A DNA stretch of 64,000 nucleotides from Lepisosteus oculatus. Its lineage: Eukaryota; Chordata; Actinopteri; Semionotiformes; Lepisosteidae. The translations under genes and the position numbers were made by a program. Where the stretch lies: positions 41,234,979 to 41,298,978 of the forward strand of contig NC_090704.1 of the NCBI RefSeq assembly GCF_040954835.1. The letters run 5' to 3'. The notes under the pieces were generated by a model that made no database searches, had not been told where the DNA came from, and saw only the letters and a program-made list of their open reading frames with translations. Numbering within the stretch: the stretch's first letter is position 1; every line of letters begins with the position of its first letter. Below are positions 29,666 through 44,600 of this stretch, piece by piece.

Positions 29666-32600
29666 GTTTTCATATTTTGAAAGGACATGTTTGTTTTAAT
29701 CTATAAGATACTTCCATGATTTCAAATTCCTGATAAGATTTTATAGCTTTGCTTTATGCTCACTTGTCTCATGGGTTTTCTTTAATCTTTCCGAAAGAAC
29801 TTTCAGTCAGCTCCCAGACTTGATTCAAATCAGTTTGTGTTTATGGTTTCGCGAAAATGTTTGTTTTGGAGTCAACTGCCATGGAAAGGCTAAAACAAAC
29901 ACCTGAGTGTAACATTCCTCGAGGTAAACATTACACTATTCATACGGAGCTCTCAGTATGTTTTTATACAAACGGGTTGAGGAGGGGAAATGGCAAATTT
30001 AGATGCCTGCGCTCTAAAAAAAAAAAACCTGCTTGTGCGAAAGAAAAAAAAATCTCCCTTTCATTTCTCCTATCTTGGTGTGTTTTTTGTACGCCGCCTA
30101 GTCCTCGTTATAGACAGAGATGAATAAAAACGTGCAACTAAAATCGGCGACAGTTGCGCTTTGAAAACGTTCTCCACAAAGGGTTTTGAAAGGAGATGTT
30201 CAAGAGCGCTTGATGTAATAGGCAGAGGTGTGGGTGGAGGAAGGAAGTCTCGGCCACACTCTGAACTCCATAGCGCGTCCTTTTATGTCTCGTGCCTATT
30301 TTCTTTTAAAGTATTTTGGGCTGGCAAACCCCTTGATCCTGCCCAAGTGCCACTACCTTGCCCAGACCTCTCGCTGTTTTCCTTGTGCAGAATTCTGTCA
30401 AGAAGAGTCAGATATCTTTCACCCTTTTTGCTCCTTCAAGTTGGCGTCCCGTGGGCAGACCTTGGCCGACAGGAACAAATGCCCAGCAGAAAGCTTCTCT
30501 GACCCAGAGTCAGGCAATTAGTGGTTCCTTCCCATTAAATTTTGTCTCCCAGGCAAATTACAAGCCGGCGTGTACTGGCAGGATGCTCATCAAAGGCATA
30601 GGCTGCCCCCTCCACTTCTTCTCTGGCTGCTGTCAATTTAGAGCACACACAGCTTCTCGAAGCCTGAAGAAAGGGGCACGTTGTTTTGTGGGTGGTCATG
30701 GCATGTCACTCTGTCACCCCAAACGAAAACACGTTTTGGACAATCAATACTGTTGAAAGTTTAAACAGAAGGACTTTTGCTTTAACATTAATGCCACAGT
30801 CTGATTCAAGATTACTTTCAGCCTCCAAGAAAATGATAAACAAAAAATCCATCAGGAGTTTTACTCTGCTGGAAAATATCCCGTTTCATTTTGACTAGGT
30901 GCAGTTCACTCTTGACAAAACGCTGGCAAACAAGATTTTAGGCTCACAAAAATGAAAGCTGAAGGACCTGAATTTTAACCTTCTCTGACGACACACATTT
31001 ATCCCCCACCTCTTTGTACCTATGTAGGCTTGTAAACTAGTTGAACCCTTGACACCCCTTCAACTATATTGCTTGGATGAAACTAATTGGGTCTGTTCCC
31101 GCTGTTGTTCAAATGTACTTGAAGTCACTTCAGAGGGTTTCAGGAAGTGGACTCTCAGTGCGGTCATCATACACTCGTCTCCCATGTAGACCACATCAGT
31201 GTGATACAGACATGGGAGCCAGGCTAAATGTTTGTGTATTGGGGCTCAGCCTTCCTGCGCAAATATAAATAAGTGCGGGAAAGATGTGGGTTTGGCTCTG
31301 TGGGTCTTAAAAGCAAAATTGTGTTGGCATATTTTCCCCTGGATGTGTCATTTCCTTTCATTAATTGTACTGCTTGCATCGATCGGCAGATTTCACCGGA
31401 GAGTCTCAGCTGTCCATCACAAAACAAAGACTGGCCAGCCCTGTGTAACAACAGCACTTTCACGTAATTGGCCTTATTCAGCTTTACTGTGCGGTGCTGT
31501 CAGATCTATCGTAGATCAGACAAAGAGCTCGAGATAAAGGGAAAGTCTAGACAGCCTGCATAAACCTGTGGGTTTTAAATCTTGTCATTGAAGGCTTGAC
31601 TGAAAATAACTTTGCCAAGATGTCCTTGACAAGTGATGTACTGTACAGTAGCTGACAAAGGTATGCTCCCATAAGACAGACAGGCTTCCACAAATCTCAT
31701 TTAGGAGAATTTCTGAAGAACCTCCCATGCAAAGGATAACAATTTGTATGGAAGTATACAGAATCTTCTGTCAGTCATCTCCAGTGCTTTGCAAAGATTT
31801 TCACCCCCTGCCAGCGACAGCCCAAAAGGGTGAGTTGCAAAATCATGTGCTGTGTGCGCTTTCTTAAAGTGAGTATTTTTTACTTGAACCTTGAACACTC
31901 AAACTTAACGCCTTTTGGTGGAGAAAGATGTCGAACATGAGCAAAATCTGCAAAAAAAAGCCAAACTATGATAAACCTTGTTCACAAGGCTGCTGGAAAA
32001 GAGAAACGTCTTGGGTGACTTCACGTTTGTTTTAAACATTTTTTGGGGGAGCAACTTCACCTGAACAACAGTGATCTGGGGCTGAAGCTCTGGTGGATTT
32101 CTAGGCTTATAGAGGTCACATATGATATATCTTTTGTTTGATATGTAATTTTCATGTTGTACTTTCTAGCTCTAGGGACTCTGATATTTTTCTATAGATA
32201 ACTATAGTTGAAGCTCATAAATATTATGTATTTGGGGATTAGGTTCGTTTTAAGTCAAAATAAAACTTTAGAGCTTGGGTATATTCCCACATCATTGCAG
32301 CCTCATCATTTACACACACGGAAGGATGTTTATAAAAGTTTACCATGGAACACTTGACACATGTTTGTGGCTTTATAATGCTGATGCCATGCAGTTCCCT
32401 TGCTCAGCCAGAGGTTGGCCTATACCACGCTTCCTCAAGCTTTGCAGCAATATTCCTGTGCTTTACCAGACCACACTCCAGTTTGAGCTATAGTATATCT
32501 CAATTGGGAGTAATAATGTTGCAAGTTTATATGAGATTGCGTTCCTGCTTATTTTTGCCATTTTAGGAGGAAGCACCAGAATTGGAATAGATAAGTGTAT

Positions 32601-32738
32601 ACAGCGATACCCCCAGAAACTGCAAGAATGCTGAGCAACATATTTGCTGTGCTTTACTTCTGCTGGTCACACCTGTCACTATTGTACTACCATGCTGGGC
32701 TGTGCCGGACATTTCTCAGATTAAAGCCCCAGTGCGTT

Positions 32739-33005
32739 CATCCATCCACTTTCTATCCAATACAGGGTCATGTGGGAGCCAGAACCTGTTTCAGCAAGCA
32801 ACAGGCGCAAGGCAGACACCAGCACACACTCACACTTGGGCATCATTTTTCCAGAAGCCAGTTAACCTACCACGATGTATTTGGACTGTGGGAGGAAACC
32901 AGAGCACGCAGAGGAAGCACAGGGAGAACATACATACTCTACACAGATAGCACTGCAGGAATTGAACTCAGGGCTCCCGCTGACCACTGTGCCACAGTGC
33001 CACCC
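32739..33005 (-). repeat. tRNA-headed fish SINE-like repeat, copy 3
   Basis: The + strand shows TCCATCCACTTTCTATCC, CAGGGTCATGTGGGAGCC, TTTGGACTGTGGGAGGAAAC, AGCACAGGGAGAACATAC, GGAATTGAACTCAGGGCTCC and CACTGTGCCACAGTGCCACC. The reverse complement of the last part is the tRNA-like head. Confidence 0.75.
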
Positions 33006-33494
33006 TGCCAGTGCATGTGTGACATTCTTTTTTGCCCCACCGTAGATTGGGTTATTTAATAAAGATCCAAGAAGACTATAATCTAGCACTTCCACTCTCC
33101 TATGTATAAATAATAGCCAGCTGCCCACAGCTCTGTGCGCCTCTTTTCTAGCTCAACTCCACCCCAACTGCACCCTTGCAGCTGTCTCCCTAGTTCATTC
33201 CTCATACATAAGGGAGGTTGCGACAGCAGTGATCTTTGGCTAGGAGGAGTATTAAGCACATTATTCCTGTCTATACATCGGCTCATTTGGTCTTAATAAG
33301 AATTTCAAGAAACTACTGAAATGTAGTTTGTTGGATATGGAATAAGGTTATGGAACTTATGTATGGAATGTTTGTCACAAGCGAGCAGCAAACTCTGGAA
33401 TATAGTGTGGTGTTCTACGAGACAAGATACTCATAACCACGTGATGCAGTTCAGTAATGGACAGCAACTGTTTTTTATTAACTTGCAGAACAGT

Positions 33495-33836
33495 GGGGGG
33501 GGGGGGGGGTTGACTTAGTGGAGTTTTTAAAGGGCTTCTCTGTGCAGAATTAAAGAACTTTGAATACTCATTGTGGCTGAGTCCTGTTTAAGCACTAAAT
33601 GGTAAAAAAAAAAAACTAAATAACAGAAAAACTGCGGAAATGCTTTCCCAGAAGCCCAAGGCAGTCACTATAGTGCTGCCAAGAATAATGTCAGTGATGT
33701 AATGGAGGAGCTGCAAATACGCACTATATTTTCCAAATTATTTCTTATTATTATTCCTGTTGTTTTCATTACTTGCATTCTAACCATGGGTCTCAGAACA
33801 GAATTTTGGGATTTTGTTTTTTGGGGGGGGGGGGGG
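33495..33836. repeat. two poly-G tracts
   Basis: Runs of about 15 and 14 consecutive G lie at 33495-33509 and 33823-33836, separated by about 310 bases. Either could form quadruplex structures or be prone to sequencing error. Confidence 0.85.
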
Positions 33837-34999
33837 TTAGTCTAATTGCTGGGAATTTCAAGTAAAGACAGGAATGTTGGTTTATAGGGAAGAAGGAAAT
33901 GCCTAAAGGACATAACCATAATGTTTTATTCAGCAAGACAAAAATAAATCACCAAAGAAAGAACTGAACCCAGATTGAAGCGATTGTCTTTAATGGGATG
34001 ATGTCACCTCTTTCTGTGTTGCTGTGCCATTCTGTGGTATTTTGTCCCAGAAGCTGTCTCGGCTGCTGAAGTCTTGCAGTCACTGTGAAGCTTTGGGCAA
34101 ACTTTGCTACTGTATAAGGGATACTGTTACTCACAATAATGCATCTGGAATTCAGCAATCCCATTCCACAGACAGACACTTTAAAGGAGGTGCAGTTGAA
34201 GAGAATCAGTCTTTCACTCAGTGAATCTCAACAGCTAATGCCTCCATGCTTTTTTTAAAAAAATCCTACAGAACGAAGCCAGACAGCAGGGGGATGATGG
34301 TGATAGTCAATAGGATCTTGGGGTTCTTCCTGCATCAGAAGCAAACCCCCAAGGCTATCTCCCACTCTCCAAGAGATTTTTTGTGGCCATACTGAAACAT
34401 TTTGAGTGATCGTGACAGCTGTCCCAAGAGGCAAACCACTTCTGCAGTTGGAACAGTCATTCCTCTTTCATCATTTTATTGAGCAGGGGATGAAGAACTT
34501 AAAATTGAAGATGAAAAGCTGTAAATACCACACAATCTCTGTCTGAGCTGCGGCACCTAACTTTCCGCGGTGTGAATCATGTTGATTCCATTCGTACTCC
34601 CAGATATACTCAGTTTAGGACCATAAGAGTGTCTGGACAGCCTGTCTGAGTCTTGGGAATCTGAGTGTCCGAGTAAGGCCTAGAACCATGCTCAGTCTTT
34701 TCTGAGCAAGTGGAAAACTAAAGATCAGGAAAGAACCTACAGCAGATGCTTAGGCCTTGAGCCCCATCGAAACCCTGCACAACTGACACTCCCACGGTTC
34801 TAAAATTCCTTTATGGTTTGAATTGAGATTAAATAACACATTTCTGAAGCTGAAGCGACTGTAGTGCGTTTTTAATTTTCATTTCTACATTCTGCTTCAA
34901 GAGCATTTAAATGAGACACCCCCCCAGTCCCTCGGAGTAAATATTATCGCGCGTATTGGACATTTTCAAGTTTAAAGCAGAACTGTCACGCCTCATGTG

Positions 35000-35607
35000 C
35001 TATTTCGAAAGCTCTGTAGTTTTTTTTTAATGCAGTGAATACACGAATGAGCCCGTTTCCGCAAGCCTTCTTTAATAAAACGGTCGCATACGGTGATATT
35101 ACAATAGTTGGCGGCTCCGAAACGCGTAAACAAATGCTGGGAGTTGAGCACAGGGGGAACACGAGCAGACGAGAGCTATCTGTGGTGCAAGCCCAGCGCC
35201 CCCGACTACTGAATGGGAGGAGCCCCAACAGCAAACCATAAAAAAAATGAGGCTGATCTCAGCGAAAAGGAAACAGACAGACCCGTAGAAGGAGAGTGTT
35301 GAGGAAAGGCGGCTTGAGAGAAAATACTGGTAGTGGTCGCGTTTCCCCACCTCCCCTACGGCGCTGCTCAGTCCTGGTGAATTTCTGCACAGAACTGTCG
35401 ACTGCAACCTCTCTTCTCAACTGCTGCTCGAAAACAGCAACTTCGCTCGTATTTATTACTCTTTGTTGTAAAAAAAAGAGAGAGAGAACCCGAACATTTT
35501 TTAAGACGGGCTTTTTTTTTTGTTTGTTGTTGTTGTTGTTGTTTCTCTGCGATCCGTAGACGTCAGGTTTTTCTTCTGCGAGGTGGTGACGAAGCGAGGA
35601 GACCAAA
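35000..35607 (+). promoter_or_regulatory. TIMP2 promoter and 5' UTR region
   Basis: This 600-base stretch lies directly before the TIMP2 start codon and is richer in CpG than the flanking DNA (for example around 35080-35220 and 35330-35450). A CAAACCATAAAAAAAATG stretch at about 35232-35248 is a possible weak TATA element. The 5' UTR carries a T/TTG run at 35512-35541. The exact start site cannot be read from sequence alone. Confidence 0.45.
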
Positions 35608-38600
35608 ATGAGTTGTACTGTTAGCAGTTTCTTCGCCACTCTGGCGGTGCTGCTTCTGTGGCGAGTGAAAGAAATAGCGGAAGGTTGCAGCTGCTCACCC
35701 GTCCACCCACAACAGGCTTTTTGCAATGCAGATGTAGGTAAGATCACGTTCTGATTTACTTCTATATTCGCGCAGATGAATGTGACACGTTTCCACGCTC
35801 CTGTAACCCGCTAGGTAGCGGTCTGTTGTATTAATTGTTTTAAGCTGTGACAGTGTCGGAATGCAATCCACAATCCACAATCCACAATCCACAAGTTCAG
35901 ATTCAGTCAGGATCGTTTAGTTTGCGTGATGTCTGGATGCCATCTGAAACAAACGCACTGGGCATTTCCCCACTCGCGAAATATCGAACCCAACTTTTAA
36001 CTTGTGAGATGCATCTAAATTAACTGTAACGTTAATCTCTGTGAGAGAACCGCGTTTTTTTTTGGGGGGGGGGGTTGTTACCTGAGGTGGGGTGCGTTAC
36101 ACGAACTCCTGCTGTTGTCGATTTTGTTATTTTAAAACGGATTCATTCGCGGGGGACGCGTCAAGAGGGGTCAAGATCAACTGCCTCGCCACTAAACGTA
36201 CAACTGGCAAGTTTAAGTCACGAAGCCACCTGTAACGGTGATGTCGGGGTGTTTTCAACAGGACAGGTTTAATGCATCCCAGAAGACTGGGTATGTCTCT
36301 ACCTGTCTCTTAGCCTTGCCTCTTTTTAAAATGGACTGCGTTACGAAACGCCTCAAGTGCCCAAAACGTTTGCAGTGCACGTTAAGATATTTTAATGAGT
36401 CGCAGATATGATGGACGTTTTCTTTGCTGTCGGACCGATTTCTTAGATCTCGATTACTATTGTTCACGTAAAAATGTAGCGCACAAAAACAATCACACAC
36501 ACAGAGAGAGAGAGAGCCTATATAAATGTGTCTCGTATGTTGTAACTCATTGTAGTGGTTAGTATTTTGCTACCGATGTCAAATCGTGATTCGCGAACTG
36601 CGATAGTCGTCTGATACAGGAAGTCCTAGAAAGAAAACTCTGGAAAAGTTTGCAAGGTCTCTGGTAAACAATGTATTCCGTTTGCGTCCTTTTAAGTCCA
36701 ACTTCCCAGATTCGCACTGTCATTGTGTGTTCATTTCCAAATATTTACCCCCACCACAATATGAGCCTGAAGTTGTGAAGGTGTTGGTAAACAAATAAAA
36801 ACGGCCAATGTCGATTTTTACAGATTTTGCACATTTTTGTAATGGACATTTGTAAACAAATTGGTAAGATCACATCTTTGTTTATCATCGCTTATGGAAA
36901 ACTCCCCCATGCCTGTCATATCTGCCCTGTTTCGTGTAGACGTGTTTGCCGGGATCTGGTGGGGTGTTTGTGTTTTGGGTGACTGTCCGCCGTCTGGCTT
37001 GGCTGTTTCATTCAGTGTCGGGCAAGTCGACAACTCGCGTCCCTCACTCGTTACGTCTTCAAATCGTTCAGGTTTCCTGTTTTCGGTAGAAGGGATTCTC
37101 GGGGAGCTGTTGAAATGGAGCTGCGTGTAACATGTAAAACGGTCAAGATTTTGAAATCCCTATACCCCCCCCTCGCCAATCAGCGAACTACCCCTGGTGC
37201 TGTCCTCGTAAAAGGAATGCTAATTAGGTCTGCGAGACTCGTGGAAAACAGCAGTTAGCGTTTATGTTTTGCGGTTATGCTAATTTGCAATAATCTATCC
37301 ATATCTTTTTTGAGTGTGGAGTTGGTCGGGATCTGTACTGGATTTGTTCAGATAGGCCTGCATGTTGCAGTTGCCCTGGGATTCTCTGGTGGTTTGGGCC
37401 TGAACTATGCGGATTTCAGCCCGTGGATAAATGAGCTGCGCATTTCAAGCGCTCCTGAATGACGGCGCACATCCCAGTTTTGTGAAAGCGCACGTCGCTT
37501 GACTTTCTGATTAACAGCTACGGAAAGCAGGCACGGCGACCGTGGGGAGTGAATGTGTGTGTGTGTCCCAGTCTGAAGGTTGCTTATAATTAAACACCGA
37601 AGGGTTTAACTTCATTTTAAAAACGATTTCAACTAGAAGACCGTGACATGACATATATAAGTTTGATTTGCATTTGTGCTTTTACGAATATGACGCTGCG
37701 TGTTGTTACTACTACATAAGACGTTTTTGTCATTGCCCCCCTTTGTCTTTGAGGTTGCCTTGGTGGGGAGTCGGTGTGCTTCACTTAGGGAAATTATGGA
37801 AAAGTGACGTTACGGGTTCAGCTGGTGATCTGCTGAAACTGTAAAGGCGGGATAGGTCCAACAGCTGAAATTAAATCCCCTGATGTGTCACTGGTTACTT
37901 GTGACTGAATCATTGCTGGGCGTATCTTGGCTTTGTAATTCAGTTCCTTTTGATTTCAAATGTCAGGCATGTGCTAATTACAAACAGATCACTAGTGCTA
38001 TTGACAGTTTTGATGGCTCTTTTTGTGCTTAAAATGTACTTTTATGTTGCTAAAAATGGGCATTTCTGAAAAGCAAGGCTCCCACAGAACAGATATATCA
38101 CAGGATATGAATAATCACCTAAGATGCAGCTCGTATGCCAAATACAGAGGAGTTAAAAAGTTTTCATAATCCATTAAGCCACTCCTAAAGCGAGTCTGCT
38201 CCATGATACGCACAGCTCTGCCGATTGAAGTATCTGCCGTGAACAAAGGACTTCCCATGCCTTTCCCGTTCTGAGAATCTTCACGATGCTGGGCGCAAGT
38301 TCCCGGGATTGGGATCGCAGTATCTCCGGGGGGAAAGCGTTTGCTGGCACTGCAAGCCGCTCGCCTTCCCAGAAAAACATCCCTTCCCCTCCAAGTGTGT
38401 GCTGAGCAGGATCCCTCTGCGGGTGTCAGATGTGTACGTGGCAGGAGGGGGCTCACGCCAGTGGGAATGTGTGGGCTCGGGGCTCTGTTCCTCCCGCGCT
38501 AGCTGCGATCGGGCTGGGGCGCCGGTCAGCCCCTCCAGATCCGGCCTGAGGAATGGCAGGAATGCTCTGATGTGTCCCACTGGGGGTTTCCCCACCCAGC

Positions 38601-41600
38601 TCAAGGCTGAATCAGTGGGACAGCGCTGGGCAGATGTGAGGCTACAAGCTGCTGCAGCTGGAATGGAGTCCATCTCCGTGCCTGCAGTCAGGAGGAGTTT
38701 ATAGGTTGAAGCCTGGAGGCAATTGATCCAGCCCCCCCGACCCCCCCAGCAGGAGAGGGCCAATGCACTCGCACGTTCTCTCTCTCTGAAATATGCCTGA
38801 TGTCATGCCAGCAGTCTTTCTACCTTTTTTCATTTCTGCTCGTTTGTCCAAGTCTAGCAATAAAGAAGCATGTCAGGCAAGGGATTTTCTTCTGCCGTAA
38901 CCTGGGCGTTTCTGTTCAGGTTATTAACTGCATTGATTGCGAAGTGAGTGATCTTGTAGGTGATCTGAGGACGAAAGGAGCTCCCGTCCTTCGAACTGGC
39001 TCGGTTTGGTGTGAGGTTTCACACTGCCTCATTAATCTGGAAAGTGCATTTTGTAGTGCCTTAAGGCACGCTGCTCTTTGTAGTAGGTTGCAGTTTGTGT
39101 TTTCCTCCTGTTGTTGGAGGCAGTTTGGGGGTTTGTTTGTGCAGATCTGAAAACTCTTCCTCTGAGACCTCTCTCAGGCCTGGTCTCCTGCTGGACACCA
39201 TGTTTGTGCAGAGTGTCCTGTTCAGCAGAGCTGATGTCTTACTTTCGATATGCTGCCAGTATTGTAAATAACTCTCTTATTTAGCACAGGGCCCTGACGT
39301 TTAAGGCAGAGTCACATCAGGCTGAGATTATAGTCTGCAGAATTGCACCTTCAGGAATGACTGATGACTTGATTTTGGGACCTTTTCCAGCTTTTATTAC
39401 TAGTGAATTGACTGTTCTAACCCTCACACAGGTTTCTGTTTCTGACTTTTCGTCGTAAATGAAAATATGATATTAGATCACTAACAGAAGCGGACTTGTC
39501 TTTTACTGCACCTATTAAAATACTGCTCTGCTTGTTGGAAGGCAGGAGAATGTGAGCTGGTTGGACTGCAGTGTACACGGCACATTGCTCATTAAAAGGG
39601 TACTCTTTGCTGAGCTGCATGTTACCGTGGCTCTGCAGTTTCCAAAACCACAGTGAGCAGCTGAAATAGTGAAACTTAGCTGTACTGTGCACTTCCAAAC
39701 TGCTGAAGCATGTTTGGAAATCTGAATATTTTTGCTTGTCAGCAGTTGTATGGAATAGTTGACCTAGCTCTTCTTTAATTCCTACCCTTTCTGAAAATAA
39801 AAGTTTAATGTACCATATACAGTATTTATTTCATCCCTGGGAGCTTTTGCATGGTAATTGAAGGCACTGCTGTTCATCCTCAGGTGGAATCGATGATAGC
39901 TTCGTCAGACTTTCTCGTAATACTCCAATAAGACCTGTGTTATTATAAGAGTGTGACAGATGCTTTTCTTCTGATGTTTAATCTCAGGTTTTCAAACCAA
40001 CTCATCTAGTTAAGGCCTCCATGTGCTTCCTGGAGATAAGCTCAGCAAACAGTTTTTTTTCCCCAGACAGTTTTTGCTGGAATAGTTCATTTCCCAGTCG
40101 CAGCTGTAAGGACAAGAGCATTCTCAGAACATGTGGCAAGTATGAGATAAACTAGCCAAAACATTCAGATGATACACACTGTCCTGCCTCATTAAATTCC
40201 TGCTGAAGTCAGGACTGAACTTTTGATCTCCTGGTTCACAGACTGTCTCTGCTAAATGGCAGAGGGATCAGATTGCATTAGCCGAGCAGGCGTGTAATTC
40301 TCATAAGTGGGAGATTTTTAAACAGAAATGTCATTTTTTCACATGGCATAGGATTGTCCTGGTGCGCTGCCCTGCAGGAGGCATCGTGCTTGTCCATTTT
40401 AATGATAAAGCACATCATGGCTTCTAGCAGATGAATGTTATCATGATGTCAGCGTCCCTGGAACACAGTGCCGTTTTCCAGCTTGTGTGCAAGAGAGCTG
40501 TGCCACAATACGGCAGAGGGTACTGATGGGTTTTGTCAAAACCAGAGGAGCTGCGCTTTCTTCTGTGTGGGTGAGAATGGATACCTAGACAGAATCTTGG
40601 CTCCATGCTGCCTGTTACGTTGCAGGGAGCAGGGGCTGAGTCACAGCGCAGCACACCCGCACTGTAATGCTGTAGCTGGAGCCCAGACTGCCACTTTCTC
40701 ATAATGATATGTCCCGCAGCAGTGTGCTTCCAGTTGCTTTCCGAGCCATTTTCTTTTGCAGTGCAGCGCAAGAGTATGGGGCCAAATCTGTGTCATTTTT
40801 CAACTACAGTTGTTATTCCAGTAAGGAGCACACTGCTGGTAACAGATCATGTGGGTGGCGAAGCCCTGGTGTATAACTTACCGAGTTGTCTTAGGCCTCA
40901 GACCTTCAGCATTTCACAGAGGCTGAACAGAGGGATTGGCATCATATAAATTGTGCTTATGGCTTACCCGGGCTGTGCTTTTCTTGCACTTCTATAGTAG
41001 CATTTCATCTTTATCGTGGCTATTTTTTTTTCCCTACTAGGCTGCAGGTCCAATTAAACCTCCCAGTTTGTTTGTTTTTTTCGAGCTAAGACCTCCTACC
41101 AAGTAAGCAGGTGACGAATTGGGGGTTGCCCTCGTGTGTTCTGCCGAAACATTGTGATTGGCTCTCGAGGGGTCTTCTGAGGTTGAGAGCCGCTCTCTCG
41201 TTGTGTACTGTGTGAGATTAGACCTGCTCTGTAACAGCGTGTTTGAATGTTAGTCATTCTCAAGTAATAGGGCGGTTTTTGTTGCTGGTAAGGGTATAAG
41301 AAAGGGGCACCATGATCAGCAGTTGTTTGGGATGCTTCCCAGGATTCAGTGCTGCGGTATGACTTAAAACAGATGTGATGTGCCCTGTCCACCTCCTGTA
41401 ATGGAGGTATCCCATGATAACTCAAATTCAAGCTTAGCCTGTGCAGGTTTCCCCACCCCCCGTTGAGCTGCAGAGCGAATTTAAAGTTTGGGGGGTTCTT
41501 TGGCTGCACTAGTTTCCAAACTATTTTGTCTGCGTCCTCTCCTGTGGTTTTCTTCTAGAAGAAATTCCGGGTGGGTTCCTCTCTGTAAAACCGGGGTTGT

Positions 41601-44600
41601 CTGGCTCAAACCAGAGTTGTGTCCGGCATCTGCAGAAAAAAAAAAAAAAAACACAACGGTACACCGTCCAAATCTAGCCACCTCATCTCGCGCAAAAGGA
41701 CCAGGGAGGAAGGAAGGAACGGTCCAGGAAGTGGTGAGCAGGGTCATGAGAGTCCGCTGCAGGGGGCTGTTGAGGAAGGAGGCAGGGTGCCCGCGAGAGC
41801 CTCCTTCACTGACGCTGCAGTCCTGTCCTGTCCCGTCCCAGACGTCCTTCTCCTGCCCCTGTTTGTAACCCTGGCAGGGGCACAGTGTGCCAGCGGGGTT
41901 ATTTTTGAGTGAAAAGTGGCCCCTCTGGGCAGGGATGTTCCTGTGATCTCTTCAACCTCTTGCGTCAGACACCAGAAGAAATTAGAACCAGTTTTCCCAT
42001 GTGTGTGAGAAGTATTTTATGAGATAATCTGACCTCCTCCCTTCTTCCGCGGGCGTTAATACGCCACTGACTGACTGACTGTCAGATGCCCTTGTTTAAA
42101 GATGGAAGAATTGTGTGGTTACTGGGCGCGTTTATGTGAGGGGACCTCGCAATTGCAGTTAATTAGTCAAGGCAGACACAACAAGTGCTTTCAGAGTTGT
42201 TTTGTTTTCCACTTAGTGCTTAGTCATTGTGTGTAGAGGCTGCTCACTGCATCTGGGAGCAAGCTTTGCTTCTAATAAGCTTCCTTTAGAAAAGTCCCAT
42301 CCCTGTTATTAAACACTTAGTGCAGCCCGAGCTTTGGGGTCATCTGGATCACCATGCACCGATCTACTTCTCTTTAGTGTTACAAATAATAATATACCCC
42401 CAGTTTTATAATTAGTTAAGCATGAACATTGTCAATAAGAATGCATAACAATGCGAGACCGTTCATATGGCCTCCTTGCTAATTGGGAGCTTAACGATCC
42501 AAGGATCCTGTGCTGCTTCTTCCTGAAAGATACTGAGGACTTGTCTATAGCAAACGCGCACGGCTTGTGTGCGCCAGACACCCGCGACGCAGAGTCTTCT
42601 ATTTTCAGTCCTAAACGCTCTTCGATTTCCGCCCCTGGCCCTGACCGGTGAGTCATCAAGGAAAATTGCTTTTCGAGGGAAAAGTATCCCACAGGTCCTT
42701 GAGCGTGTACTTCTCTTGTGCTAAGATCTTGCACTGCGTACCTTCCTGCTGCCCTGAACCACTGCTTTCCCAAAGGGGGACGTCCAGAAGCCGGCTGCCC
42801 TTGTCCGGGGCCCTTGCTTGCTCTGCGTCGGTGTCGAGTGCGCTGACCCGTGCCTAATGTGTTTAGAGCCGTGAGCGCCGAGCCAGCGCGCGGAGGTTAA
42901 TGTGAAGTGATTTCGTGGATCAGTTTATGTGTGTCCTGGGGAGTCTGGATGGGCTCCCACATTCTGTCGTCTTCGCTGCGCAGTGGGAGGATCACACGGT
43001 CTCCAAGTGGAAAAATACCAACCTGCAGAAGACGTCGGGAGGAAGACTGTGGCTTTAGTGTCTGCTTGAAGGCGCAACACTCTGCTAATCGGGGTCATTT
43101 TAAATAGAATAACATGCAGTTCTCTTCTCCCTGCCTCTTTTTTTTTTAGGGTCTTCGTGTTCCCCACAAAATGCTGTAACGGCAACAGCTGGGGACTGTT
43201 TGAAGGTTTGTTCCTTATCCAGGAACTGAAGGTTCTGGCTATTAATGTCACAGCGTAATTTGCAATGCAGTACTTTAGTTCTTTTGTGCTATTTGATGGT
43301 TTTGCCAACAAAAGCTGGGTTGCAGTTCACCAATAGGTCATTGTTCGTTGAATTTCACAATAACTATTCCATATAAATGATATTTTGTGTTTAATAGGTT
43401 GCTGGCAAGAAACCGGCAAAAAGCAGTAAGAAAGTGTATGTTTTCTGTAAAATATCCTAGCTGAAACTTGTTTCCAGGAAATCGTCTGTGTTAAGAGGAT
43501 GCGGGTATTGACTTCTGTCGAAATGTTTCTGTAATACTTGAACCTCAGAACAAACCTGTCGTCATGGTGCTTACCAACATACTTACCAGCGTTGGAACTG
43601 GGGGGATAGTCCCTCATTCCTCAAACAATGAAATACAGTACCTGGAACTGAAAGGAAAAGGAGACATTCCTAGTTTAATCCCATTGCCTTTTTAAGTAGT
43701 TTGGCAATGCACCTTAAATCATGTGATCTGTGAAACTATTGGATTAATCCTAGCACAGACCATAACCTTCATAATTAAGATTCCTGGCATAATTTGATAA
43801 GACTTTCTGTGGTTTACAAGTTTGACCTCTTGGGTACCAGGAACAGTAGATGCTCCTTGCCCCTATAGCAGCATGTGCACGTGAAAGGTTTGAAGTCCAG
43901 TTCTGACTTGCAGAAATTACTTTTTATGTTATTCTTTTCATTAAAGCCTCTCCACACCAGTGAGGTCCTCATATGTTTTTTTTTTAATTTGCTGTCAGAT
44001 TTACTGTAAATTAGGAGACAGGCTGACTTTTGCAATGGGGAATGTTGAAATGCCCTAAAGGTGAAGGCAATGCTTCCGTGCCGAGTAACTGTCTTGCAAC
44101 AAGCTGTGGCAGGGGCGACTGCGGATTGAGAAACCAGTAACCGTAGATGGGCAATGCAGTGATTTAGCTGCAGAGTCCTGTGCACTGTCCAAGCTGGCAG
44201 TGGGCCCTCCAGCACTGTGCAGTAGCCTAACATGCATCCATTTTCTAAACGCTTTTTCTAACTCGTGAGCAGGAGTCTGTCCACGCACACTTATCCACCA
44301 GAGCCCATTTTCCGTTAAGGCGATCAGCCTACCAGCATGTCTTTGGCCTGTGGGAGGAAACCGGAGTACCTGATGGAAACCCACACGGACACAGGGACAA
44401 CATGCAGACTCCATGCTGATATTCCTGCGGTGCTGTAACCCAGGACCCCAGTGCTGGGAGACAGCAGTGCTAACCACTGTGCCACTGTGCCACCCCACAA
44501 TAGCCTATGAGTATGATCCAGTTCAGTTTCCCTTTATTTCTGCTTTGTGTTGCGGGCACATTGTGTGAAAGTGCAATTCCGCTTGGCCATGCTGACAAGT

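Larger units (their letters stand above)
29670..35000. other. LGALS3BP-TIMP2 intergenic region, distal part
   Basis: No gene is supported. It contains a SINE (32739-33005), two poly-G runs (33495-33509 and 33823-33836) and A-rich tracts near 30015-30055. The 30161-30756 stretch has overlapping open frames but no recognisable protein and no consistent splice sites. Confidence 0.45.

Noticed and set aside
30161-30756. Three overlapping + frames that might be a small gene
   Set aside because: No known motif, no start context or splice sites that join them, and no CpG promoter nearby.
38110-38763. Overlapping long open frames in TIMP2 intron 1 (up to 160 codons, both strands)
   Set aside because: No recognisable domain, several frames are open at once, and no coherent splice sites; more likely a GC-rich stretch than a nested gene.
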